A stretch of 64,000 bases of DNA, from positions 125,476,952 through 125,540,951 of the forward strand of contig JBCNJP010000007.1 of the NCBI GenBank assembly GCA_039602395.1, given 5' to 3'. Shown piece by piece: positions 32,515 to 43,807 of this stretch. Numbering within the stretch: position 1 is the stretch's first letter; each line of letters begins with the position of its first letter. Origin of the DNA: Deinandra increscens subsp. villosa (lineage: Eukaryota > Streptophyta > Magnoliopsida > Asterales > Asteraceae). A model generated the notes under the pieces. The model saw only the letters and a list, made by a program, of their open reading frames with translations. It was not told where the DNA came from and did no database searches. The position numbers and the translations under genes were made by a program.

Positions 32515-35500
32515 TCAGAAACCAGTAGTGGTGGAGTTTGGTGGTCCTTTACTCGTTTTGCTAATAATCCCCTTTCCAAAATATTCAGCAATTACTGAAA
32601 ATCCATCTTTTGAATTCTTCACTTGATTAAAGAACTGATCTTGATTCTTTGAGTTTTGTTCCAAGTTTCTCTTCGTTTCTAGAACAGATCTGTACTCAGG
32701 GGCACATTCGGGACATTCCTTTTCATTGTCACCAAGACAGCGCTGATGGAACGAATGCATACACATAAAGTGGACAGCTGGTAGGTCTAGTGTGAAAGTG
32801 CAAGCAGTACACTTGCTTAGTTGAAATATTCTGGCATTTGTCCTCAAATCCTGGATTTCTTTTCTCATTGTTGATGTTTCTTCCTGTATAATTGAAGATA
32901 CTGATTAGATACATTATGATATCAAGAAAGACTGCTAACATTTGGGTTACTTGCATAGAAAGGTATTTACTTTTGGTCAACATTTTATTTCTAGTAACCA
33001 ACTTTGACAGCAGTTAATTGGTCAAAGAAGCCAAGATGAAAAAAGGTCAGCATTTTCAAATGTACTAACACATCATCTGCCATGTTGGCAATTTTGGCTG
33101 CATAACTTGATTCCACCAATTGCTAAATTATTACATACTATTTTTCAGCAACCTACATGGATGTGCAATAGAATTTATACAAGGCTCTACCTTGAAAGTA
33201 ACCTAATGCCCTAGAGTACAAAAACGCCCTATAAGGCAGAGTTCTGAGCAAGTAATAGTGCGCCATTTTAACAACTTATAACCAACAAATGTGGAGTAGA
33301 ATATTAAAAAGGTCCTACAATCCTGTTTCAGTATTTCTATAGGTTGACAAGTCCAACAAATAAACCATTAAAACAAATGACTTTTCATTGTTGCACAGAT
33401 GCACCAGAATGATTATTTCATGACTTCGGTGGAGATAATTATCTTGTTTATAGATGGTGAAAACTAGGGGAGGCAATTTCAGCCCATTCACAATTTGGGT
33501 TTATTTTATCTCAACTCAAAAGGGTCAAATCATGGATTTAGCTAAAATAACAATGGTCAAATGGCTGAAAGTAGCCCAGAGTCTATTTTTAAATACATGC
33601 AATCTCATATATTGTTCCTATTTGAAGATTCAGACTATTATTGTAATGATATGATACTAGTAATCATAATTAACACATTACTTATTCACCTTAAATTAAA
33701 AATTTGTCAAAATGTGTTTACGGGTCAACCAACCCAACCTGGTTTGGTTCAGCCTAAAAGACCCATTGCAACTTGAATCTACTTTGACCAGTTACCCAAA
33801 CCACCCGAGCCACCCATATTTCAGCTTCTAGAATCAACTAGATCAAGTTTGTACTTCCTTTTGCATGGAGGGTAGCATCCCAAACTTGAAACAACCTATT
33901 TTAAACCCAACAAGTAAGAAGATAAATTTGTTTAAGAAAGCCTCATTTCACAGTAAATAAATATAATCGAACAATAAAACCAATATGTACTACAGCATAA
34001 CCTTGATAAATGAGTGTTCAATAAATGAATAACCCAGCCAAAAGAGTAATTATCTCCGGTCCCAGCTTAGGCAAAGGGGATAAATTTTATTTGATAAATA
34101 CATAATATCACTAAACAAAAAAAAATCTGGTCATGAGGGTATTCATTTATCAAGGTTATACTGTATTATTGAATATTATCAATCAAGAAGCAATGCCGCT
34201 TACGGATTGGCTATAGCTTCAACTGCCACACCTCAACATATATAAACTTTTAAACATAACATGTTGAAATCTTTAGAGAACTTAAAAACTAACCTGGTAC
34301 TTATCTATCATCCGGCGATCCTCTTCAATAAGCTTTGACTCATGCTCCAGTTTTCTAGATATGAAATCTTTAATAACAGAGAGACTTAAAAATGGATTTG
34401 AGGAAAGTGTCTGTAACACCATAATAGGAGGCAAAATATCATCTCTCTCTATATAGGTCAAAACTTCCTTCACTTCTTTAGAGCAATCTTCCCCGAGTTC
34501 ACCAAAATACTTCAACAAGTCTGCCCAAAGAGTGGGGTCACCTCCCGTCCCCGAGTCCCCTAATCTCTTACAGCAAGCAATAAGCCCATCATGATCATGT
34601 CCACGCATGTAACAAGCAATCACTTCTTTATAAAGTTTCAACTTTTCATATAGATATAAAAGCCCTTCTTTAAAACCATTCATTTCACATAAAATTATAG
34701 CCAAATCAACATCGTACAAAGGTTGTTCTTGATCCGACGGCCAAGCTCCTTTCAGCAATACAAGTCCTTTCTTAAGTCTTTCTTTATGATCATTCTCAGT
34801 TTTTATATCTTCATGTTCTTGAGCTAATTTTCCATTAGAAGTACCATTTTCACCAATATTAGCTTGTGATTGTGACATTAATGGGAAGGTCAAGTCACTA
34901 GACAAATATAGCTCCAATAATGTGTTATGAATTTCCACTTGAGCCGGTGAGTCTTTGACTTTATTTATGTACTTTTCAAGAAAAATCATAAGTGATCTTG
35001 GATGGTGAATGAAAATATTGAGAAAATCAACAGGAGAAGGTAACATGTATGCATGTGTACCTTCCTCGGTGCAAAGTCTCATTAAAATTTCAATTGTTTC
35101 AATGGGCTTATGTTCGATCAATAATTTACCATACTCTTTGACTGTCACACCAGCTTGACCTTGGTCAAGGCTAGAAATATACTGCAGAGCCTCCTCATAG
35201 TTTCCCAAATCTTCAAGCAAAATCTTTAAATACCACTCATGTCTTCCAGATTTTTTAGCAACATACATTGCATGCTCATGATAATTAGCAGCTCGACAAA
35301 CCCTGATTGCTGTTTCCACATCAAATTTATGTTCCCCAACACCATCCTCACTTTTAATGAAAACATCCAACTTGTCTACATCCTTCAATTTGGTATAACA
35401 GTTTAAGAGAAGGGTAGTGTGGTCTTTTGAACCAAGACCTTTCTCGTGTAAGTTCTCCAAGTAATTAGTAAGATTGTAGATCCTCTGTGCATCTAGAAAC

Positions 35501-37212
35501 TTCTGGATCACATATGAAGGTTCTAGATGCCCAATTGTGTGAATGTATTGAGCCATAGCCTCGTCAAAATCTTGCTTGCTATATAAATGATCGCCATACT
35601 TTCTTAAAACTTCAGCAGTTGCAGCTGCATCAGCCTGTTGACTTTGAACAAGATTAATTGCTACAGTATAAAGATTCTTCTTAAAAAGCATATCCAATTT
35701 GCTTTCCATATCTTTTTCTCCAATACATATAGCTGATTTATCGTTCATTATAAGCAGTATGCTTCCCCACTCACATAACATGTGAGAAACTTCTTTAACC
35801 ACTATTGAATGTGCAATTAAACGGTTTTTCAAATCATAGATATTGAATGTGTTGCTGCCTTTTCTTTGGTCTGCAATAACACACAGCAGATATCCACGGA
35901 ACCAACCAACAAACTTCTTTTCTCCTTCAAAAGCCCAACAAGGACCTCTACCATCAACCTCATAGAAATAAACAGCCTCGGGTCGACCAATGATAAGCTC
36001 CTGGTTTTAAAAAACAATAAGTAACAAACAGAAGAAAAGAATTAGAAAGAAAAAGAAAATAAAAGAATTAGGGCAAGATTGTGATACCAAGCGGTCATTC
36101 ATAGCAACACTGTTGGCACTAGATCCTATTTGATCCAGGGTTTGTCGGCTAGCTGGTTGTGTTTGCAAGTTAAACAAGCTTACAGAAGTTGGAGTGACTG
36201 CAAATAACTGAAAAGTTTTTCCGTCAACACGAAAACCCATTCCTGTTATAGAACACTGAGCTTTATCTTGACGGTTCTCTACTTGAAGCATGAACCGTTT
36301 GATGCGTTCGCGTGCAATATCCCCTTGAATGCAATAAATGCAACCATTGTCTAATCCAATAGCTATCAGCAATATTGGTGGAGCTTCTTCTAGAACTAGG
36401 AATGATGTTATCTGCAGAATTACAGGCGTTAAAACATGTATCATAGCCTTTACAAAAAATAAAATGAAAGTTTAGAACTGGAAACCTTCGCTTCTGGGAA
36501 CTGGTTGGTGAATATTCGTAATATCTGGATACAATCTGGAATTGGTGTGCTTGGACCCTCGGGTTGAGTTTTATCTAGGTCAAAAACCTTGAGGCACACA
36601 GATGATAGCTGTGGAGATATTTGTTCATCTTCTCCAACAGTCAGTAGGAAGTTTCTTTGCTGGTTATATAAACAGAAAAGGAATTATAATAACACTCAAA
36701 ATATTCAAAAACATAAATTCCTGAATCCATGCTTATGTTTTTTCCTAATTCTTCTAAAACTACAGTCTTCATCATGCTTTCCTAGAAGAGTTAGAATCTC
36801 AGGATAACTATGATCTTAAATTCATTTTTCAATTCCCCTAACAACTAAATTTAGATGACCTAAAATCGTTCTTCTACACCAATACGTGTTTGATTTACAT
36901 AACATTTTCCCAATTATACGAAATTCATTACAATTGAGGCCAAATTAAAATCAGGAATCAGAAATTAAACATTGTGAATGATGGAAAAACCTTTAGCTGT
37001 TGAAGGAAGAGAACAGAGGAAGTGTGAGCTTGGAATCCATAGCTGAACTTGAAACCTCGATCCAGTAAACTAACAGTTCCATCTTCACATCCCACCGCGA
37101 TTTTCCCCCTTCCGCTCGAGCAACACTCAATTCGTCCAGAGACTTCCTCCGGAACCAAACGTTTTCCGGCGTATTTCTCCTCGAAGAACTCGAACTTCCT
37201 CCATTGATACAT
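32515..37212 (-). CDS. VPS11: Vacuolar protein sorting-associated protein 11 (CORVET/HOPS core subunit)
   Basis: Five exons on the minus strand: 37212-36991, 36659-36486, 36411-36088, 36000-34294 and 32883-32515; all junctions are phase 0 and give 931 residues, the usual size. The start MYQWRKFEFFEEKYAG is the typical plant VPS11 start; an in-frame ATG 12 codons upstream (37248) was not used. The N-terminal part forms the beta-propeller (GCEDGTVSLLDRG, LDNGCIYCIQGDIA). Exon 4 holds the clathrin-type helical repeat. The C-terminus has a RING-H2 finger with C834, C837, C850, H852, H855, C858, C866 and C869, ending EYFGKGIISKT. VPS11 is shared by the HOPS and CORVET tethering complexes at the vacuole and endosome membrane and is essential for vacuole formation in plants. 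The last intron (32884-34293) is long and contains a MITE-like insert. No defect was seen. Confidence 0.96.
33465..33835. mobile_element. Probable hAT-type MITE in the last intron of VPS11
   Basis: The segment begins TAGGGGAGGCAATTTCAGCC and contains GGGTCAAAT and, near its end, GGGTCAACCAACCCAACC and GACCAGTTACCCAAACCAC. This pattern of GGGTCAAA/TTGACCC subterminal repeats also occurs in NUP133 intron 7 and is typical of a common plant hAT MITE family. Exact ends were not found. Confidence 0.4.
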
Positions 37213-38135
37213 GTTCTTTAGGCGTATTCGACTCAAATCGGTGAGCAAATCATTCTACGCAATTATCATCATCATCACCATCTAAATCTATAGATACAGA
37301 TACGCAATAATTGAAATATATGTGATCGATCGCTACAGAAATTGTTTATCGTCACTATTAACTAAATTTGAGAGAATTGAAATGTTAGAGAGAGAGAGAG
37401 GACGTGTTTGTTGCGTTATTCTTGGAAGATTATAGACCTGGAAAAAAAGGTCGGGTCGGGTTTTGGGTTGATTTCTTTAAAGATCAGGTTTTTGGTTAAT
37501 CAGAATAGTAATATATCAGTCAACTTTTAGGTCAATATTAACACTATGTTCTCGAGTTATTTTAAAGAGAGAAAAGAAAAAAAGTAAGAAAAAAAAAGAA
37601 AAATACGTGTTTGATTTCGAGAGTGATCGGGTTTTAATATCAGTGGGCCTTCGGGCGGGTGAGTTTTTCCTGGAACTGAGATAACTTGGGTGTACTTAAG
37701 AGCTCCGTGCGGCAAGATTGGGCCAGCTGGCGGTAAGCCGGTAACTTTTTGCTATTGGGTCACTCCATACGGAGTACTTGGACAATTCTATGTTTGTTGG
37801 TCATTAAAAAAAATAAGTTTAATATGGGGATGGGCCCACAAACAAACACTTCTATCTGCAGCGGCAACATGTAGCCACTTAACTACTTTTTTTTGTCGAA
37901 ATCATAAGGGCGGCGACTGTATAAACCGCGGTAGCCACCGAAGCCGAAGTGGATAGCTAAACCCACTCCGCCCAACCAAACCATACATGAACGATTATGA
38001 TTCATTTTGCTCACTTAATTGTTATCATGTTAAACATTGTTTATTCTCTTTTAAACATTATTTATTAGTTTATCATTAGATTTTTTTTTTTTGCCACGAA
38101 TGGAGAATTATATGAAGACATTTATGTTCCCCTAA
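37213..38135. other. VPS11 5' region and intergenic stretch
   Basis: Upstream of VPS11 there is a short (GA)n tract near 37388-37400 and no clear TATA box. I see no gene between 37430 and the palindrome. Confidence 0.5.
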
Positions 38136-38277
38136 TATTTCCATACTCATTTCCTAAAGTATCGATGCAATTTTGGGCTTAACAACCAAGGTTATCTACA
38201 TCGGATTAATATACAAATAACCTATGCCCTAAAATAGAAAAACAACCTCTATGCCAGAATTTTGAGTAAGTACTTAC

Positions 38278-38855
38278 CTCATCTACTGTCTGTCGAGTTA
38301 ATTCCCTCTGCTTATCCAACTTAACAATACTCTCTGATAGAGTTCTCTTTGTTGACTACAGATTCCAGACAAAAACAATTAAATAACACATGACTACAAT
38401 CTGTAAACAGATATTGTTACTCACATCTAACAATCTGTAAACAGATATTGTTACTCACATCTAAGTCATCCAATACTCTTGAGAATTCTTTTGAAAGCTT
38501 TGATTCAACATTTACTATGTCTCTCAAAGTTGCAAACATATAACCATACGAAGACAGACCCTAATAAAAAGAAATTAATAAATCAAATTCACTCCAACAA
38601 ACACATGGACTAATTTGATTTTTATAACCATTATCAATCATGTTACCTTCCACAACACCACATATAATGATATCTTAATATTGGCACTAGTAGTGCAACA
38701 ACTAGTAAAAAGTACGATATGTAGCACCCTATATGTTGAATATCTATTAAAAAAAGAGGTATAAAACTAGTTGGAAATGGCTTACGATTAGAACCGGCAT
38801 TTCCAACAGGGATAACGGGGCGGGAGAGGGATAACTCCCGGATATTCCGTTCCAA
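38278..38855 (-). pseudogene. DUF1664-type gene fragment, left arm of palindrome
   Basis: On the minus strand the pieces are RNIRELSLSRP (near 38850), a hydrophobic segment ending RYHYMWC, then GLSSYGYMFATLRDIVNV with SKLSKEFSRVLDDLD (about 38565-38462), and after a small intron STKRTLSESIVKLDKQREL (about 38357-38300). This order (RELT-like motif, membrane helix before YMWW, then coiled-coil helices) matches plant DUF1664 proteins, which are poorly characterised coiled-coil membrane proteins. The gene start and end are absent, so it is a fragment. Confidence 0.6.
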
Positions 38856-38919
38856 TCGTTGAATCTAAAGCAATTATTGCTAGATGTGTTTTGAAATAAT
38901 TGCTTCAGATTCAACGATT

Positions 38920-39515
38920 GAAACGGAATATCCGGGAGTTATCCCTCTCCCGGCCCGTTATCGTTCCTGTTGGAAATGTCGGTTCTAATTGTAAGCCATT
39001 TCCACCTAGTTTATACCTCTTTGGCGGTTTTTTTTAGTTTATATACGATTGTTCTTAATAGATATTCACCATACAGGGTGCTATATATCGTACTTTTTAC
39101 TAGTTGTTACACTACTAGTGCGGTAGTGCCAATATTATGATATCGTTATATGTGGTATTGTGTAAGGTAACATGATCGATACTGCTTATAAAAGTCAAAT
39201 TAGTCCATGTTTTGTTGGAGTGAATTTGATTTATTAATTTCTTTTTATCAGGGTCTGTCTTCGTATGGTTATATGTTTGCAACATTAAGCGACATAGTAA
39301 ATGTTGAATCAAAGCTTTCAAAAGAATTCTCAAGAGTATCGGATGACTTAGATGTGAGTAACAATACCTTTTTATAGTCTGTAGTCACGTGTTCTTTAAT
39401 TGTTTCTGGCTGGAATCTGCAGTCAACGAAGAGAACTCTATCAGAGAGTATTGTTAAGTTGGATGAGCAGAGGGAATTAAGTCATTAACTCAACAAACAG
39501 TAGATGAGGTAAGTA
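38920..39515 (+). pseudogene. DUF1664-type gene fragment, right arm of palindrome
   Basis: The mirror copy carries the same exons in opposite orientation: GLSSYGYMFATLSDIVNV near 39250-39310 and STKRTLSESIVKLDEQREL at about 39422-39480. A stop follows directly after the QREL motif (AGTCATTAA), where the left copy stays open, so this copy is broken. Downstream, 39636-39720 may hold remains of the next exon (MSKVLSGITEAASSI). Confidence 0.6.
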
Positions 39516-39650
39516 CTTACTCAAAATTCTGGCTTATAGGGTGTTTTTCTATTCTAGGGCATAGGTTATTTTGTATATTAATCCGATGTAGGTAACCTTG
39601 GTTGTTAAGCCCAAAATTGCATCGATACTTTAGGAAATGAGTATGGAAAT

Positions 39651-41740
39651 GAGTAAGGTTTTATCAGGGATAACTGAGGCGGCGAGTTCTATTAGGGGTT
39701 TTTTAATATTAATATGTTGGTGTTAGGTGCTTTTGTTAAAAAAGCAAGTTGTTTTAACAATGTTGTTTTCACATCATTTTCCCCCATACTCTAAACATCA
39801 AAAAGGGTTGGTGATCTTGTTAAAAAAGCAGGATTTGGTCAATTCCCTTCTCTTCAATCTGGCTCAGTCAGGTGGAGGAAAACTTCAATAAACGTTGTCT
39901 GAACTAATCGAAATCAACTAAAAGTAGGATTTTGTGACAATATGTTATGTAACGAATTGTACTCTAAAGTGGGGCATGAAAAGAACATGTAATCATACGT
40001 CTATACAGTTAACCATAATATCAAGTATAAAGTAGTTTGTATCATGATTTCTCCCCAAATTTAAAACATTTTAAAAGAAAGGGGCCGTGAGACTCAGTTG
40101 ATGCAGGTGGTGATGCAGGTAAGTAGACAATGTCCTAATAATAAATAATAAGACAATTTTAAGGTATTTGTTCAATTGAGTAACTTCTTAGTCACCCAAG
40201 TGATCCCGATCAAGTCTTGACGTGATATTCCCATTTGTATTGTTGGAAAACCCGTTTGAAATATTTATTGTTCAAATAAATATTTAGGATGGCAATTATA
40301 TTTATATTCAATTAATTATATGACTTGTAAAATAACTATAAGCCGGATAATTACTCAAAGTTATGTAGAAGTATACATTTTCAACCAAGTCTTGAACATT
40401 GAGACAAAATAATAAAGTATTTTTATTATTTGAAGTTCACATTATAGTTTATGTTTGTGCTTATAATTATAGTGTTAGAGCATAATCCTATGCTATAGTG
40501 TGTCTCGTGTGTTGTATTTGATCAAGAGCTAAAGTGTGAGTCTAGGGTTCAACGAACCAAGCAAGGAACCATGGGTTCACAGAACGGTTCGTTGCTGCAT
40601 GGTTCACTAAGAAGTCAATCATTATAAATAGTGTTGAACTGTTTAGACTTGAGTTTTTAGCATTGGTATTGTCATTTTTTGTGTGTGTTTCTAGAGTGAG
40701 AGAGAACCTGAGCTTTGTAACCTTGTTTCTTCTTGTGAATCAATAAACCACTTTCAGATTCCTGCACATTTCAGGCGACATTAAACATATCAAAGGTATT
40801 TAGTGAGCTAGGTTTGATAAAGCGAGGTTACCATCTACCAAGTCAATCAACCACTAAACTATGAAATGTTTCTCTACTTAGTAATAAGTATACAAAACAC
40901 TTTCAGATTCCTTCACATTTAAGGTGATATTAAAAAACACCTAAAGTATTTAGTGACAACAGTGAACTAAGTTTGAGCAAGATATCTTACCAACTCAATC
41001 AACCGCTAGGATGCAAGCAAACCTGACAAAAACATAAGAAAAAATTTATAGGCCATATATAATTATTCATGTAAACATAATCAAACTATTTAGAGAAAAC
41101 CCATAAAAAGTAAGCTTTACAAAAAATCCCATAAAAATAGAACCAAGCATACAACACATATGAACAAACACTTGGTGTGAATCAAGGAATGACTTACAAA
41201 AATCCATAAAATAAGAGCCATGTATGCAAAATATTTAAACAAACACTTGGTGTGCACCAATTGAAGAAACACTTGGTATGCAAAATTTGGTCAGTTTATA
41301 CTGATTACCCAAAGGCAACACACAAAAAATAAATAAATTGTAAGCCAAAACACTATTATGGAATAGATAGATGAAGAGAACAAAAACGATCGTCTCCGGG
41401 TAGATCGAATCGGGTCTCTTAAATCTTTCGGCAAACCGTATCCTGATCGTGGTTCCTCAGATCATTAGAGCAAACAATTTAAAAGGGGTCAGAGACCGAA
41501 CTCTCTGGACCACCCTCCGACGCTCAACATTATTATTGTATGCAAATGTGAATAAATCCATGTAAAATGAAAGTAGAGTGAGAGTTTAGAGGAGAAGAGA
41601 AGATCTGAAACAAGGAGGAATAGCCTCCTATTTAAAGAAGAAGAACCTTAGGGTTTAGAGTGGGCCTTTTAGTTAGGCCCAAAACTATTGGGTTGAGCCC
41701 AACTAACGATAGATTAGTATCTATCATCTTCAATAGACAG
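39651..41740. repeat. Repeat-rich intergenic region with LTR-like pieces
   Basis: 40060-40220 (CTCCCCAAATTTAAAAC, GGGGCCGTGAGACTCA, CAAGTCTTGACGTGAT) follows the order of phrases in the LTR at 5120-5300, so it is likely an old related LTR fragment. 40474-40775 (TGTTAGAGCATAATCC ... AATCAATAAACC) resembles a solo copia-type LTR. Segments at about 40750-40862 and 40899-41013 are diverged direct repeats (CACTTTCAGATTCC...). On the minus strand 41730-41340 looks like another LTR with a TTTAAATAGG box. Boundaries are not resolved. Confidence 0.4.
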
Positions 41741-42897
41741 AGACTTTAAAGTGAGCAGGAATTCGTGTAAGCAATTCAAAGCCATCATCAACTCATGTAA
41801 CCACCACTCAATCGAGTAAACATCAAAAGCAAATAATGAAAGAAGCTCTACTTGGAAATATGAAAGTATTGAGGTCTTACCGGGTGTGTGAAACACCGAA
41901 TGGCTGAAAACTTGAGCCTCCTTCCTCCTCTTATCCTAAGGCCGCTGGTACAGCCCCACACTTGTTTCCTGTACAATTGTTGAAAATTATTGAAAGAGGG
42001 CAGCCCAGACATGTCTTCACATTTAATTAATGCAGGCATGGATTCGAAGATGGTGGTGGCCGTCGAATTTAATGCGAAGTGTGGAGGTGGAGGTAGTTGG
42101 TGGAAGCTGCTGCTGCTGATCGTTTATGTAAAAAAGAAGAGGAGAATGAAGAAAGCTAGACTTATACATCCTGCATATCTATCTATATGTAAGTAACCAC
42201 AACCTGTTGCTGGCTTAAAGAGCTTGTACAATAAGCTTCATATGTTGCAAATTTGACATATTTTGATAATATATTGTTAATTAAACTGTGACAACTTAGA
42301 ATAGGGAATAGTTGATATTGAAATCCTTGGATTAAATTAATTAGGTAACAATTAATGTTTTCATAACGAAGATCCCTAAATTGACTTGTGGAATCACTTG
42401 ACAAAACCTAAAAAATTAACAGAGGGCTTTCTAAAATAATGAAAAACTAAGTGAAATGGACTACTTGTTTGGTCAAATTGACGGAGACTTTAGTCTGGAA
42501 TCGTACGAACAAGTTGTGAGCCCTAGATTTTGTGTGTGTGTGTGGGGGGGGGAGGGTGTTTATTGCACGAACGAAATCTGAAATTGGTAGGGGGTTTGAT
42601 GCATGGGAGGGTTAACAACAAATCTTGAGCTTCAATTTATAGTGATCACGATCGAAGTTGGGTTAGTTTTTCAATTAAGGGCTCGGTTTTTATGGAGTTT
42701 TTAAGGATTTGCGGGTTTTGAGTGGTAATGATCAATAGGCTATGGGGGTTTGAGTGATTAATATATCATTAGACTCATGATTAAATTTTGGACATGAGTA
42801 TGTAATCAATTGTTGGAATAATTGTCTAAAACGGACGATGGAGTGTGGTGATCATGCAGTTGGAAGTCGTTCGTGAAGGAGAAGAGAAGAGAGAAAC
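41741..42897. other. Intergenic
   Basis: No gene is supported. The small ORF at 41990-42196 has no recognisable features. A TG/G run lies near 42531-42551. Confidence 0.45.
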
Positions 42898-43807
42898 TAG
42901 GGGTGAGCAAATCTTAACCATTAACCGATAACCAAACCGAATTAACCGCTAACCAAGATTAAACGATGGTTATGATTATGGTTATTTGATTAACCGATAA
43001 ATCGATTATGGTTATAGACTTATAGTTATGATTAGAGGTGTCCTATAACTGAACATTAACCGAACCGAAGCTATATATTTATATACCTATTTAACATCAT
43101 TCTTAGCTTGTCAATATCTAATATGTTGGTTAATATATATGTTAAAGGTTTGTTAGCATAGTTTATTTCTCAGTTCCATTTGATGGACTGAATTTGTTGG
43201 TATATATGCCAACTAAAATCTACCATTCCACCTGTTATATATATAATGTACTAATATAAATATAAGATGATGGGATATCATCAGATGAATGTTATACAAT
43301 CAGATAATATTAATTAGAAAGTTAAAACACTTACTGTACGAGCAAATTAACAAACATTTGATGTATTTTTTTTTTCCATTTTTCTTTTTATCAAAATTGT
43401 TCAGTAGCTTCCAGCCTTCCACCTAATACATCAACATTTCATGCAAAAAAATTACATCCCATATCCCATATTACTGGTTAGACTAAAATATCAAGGGCAC
43501 TTGGCTTCATAAGAGAAAGGCTATAGCTCCAGACTTAGAGATCTATGAGTTTTAAACATACTCGATGAAATTCTTTTAACTATAGCCCAAATCAAATTTA
43601 GTAATTTGAGTTATTTTAGTGAAGCTCAAAAATTTCAACCCAAAATTGGTTAACCGACTTGTAACCAAACCGAGTTACTATATAAACCGATTAACCGAAA
43701 CCGTTTTAACCGTAACCGATCGGTTAACATTTTCTTATTAACCGAAATTCGGTTTTGGTTACGGTTATGGCCTAAAACCGAACCAATCCGACCCATGCAT
43801 ACCCCTA
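42898..43807. mobile_element. Probable hAT-type non-autonomous element, 910 bp
   Basis: The left end TAGGGGTGAGCAAA and right end TGCATACCCCTA are imperfect inverted repeats. Both subterminal regions are packed with GGTTAACCG/AACCGATAACC phrases in opposite orientation. The flanks AGAGAAAC and AGAGAGAG match at six of eight positions, consistent with a decayed 8-bp duplication. No transposase remnant is visible. Confidence 0.6.

Larger units (their letters stand above)
38136..39650. repeat. Large inverted repeat (palindrome), about 0.75-kb arms and 20-bp centre
   Basis: The left arm (about 38136-38876) and right arm (about 38897-39650) are reverse complements along their length, for example CCATACTCATTTCCTAAAGT at 38141-38160 against 39627-39646, and the centre CAATTA(ttgctagatg...)TAATTG. 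The arms differ by many substitutions and small indels, including a tandem duplication at about 38398-38464 only in the left arm, so they are not a cloning or assembly echo. Each arm carries fragments of a DUF1664-type gene. Confidence 0.9.

Noticed and set aside
37248..37248. Upstream in-frame ATG for VPS11
   Set aside because: The family start MYQWRKFEFF lies 12 codons downstream and the extra residues are not part of the usual protein.
38136..39650. Palindrome as an assembly or sequencing fold-back artefact
   Set aside because: The arms differ by numerous substitutions and indels, including a duplication present in one arm only, so they are not copies of the same read.
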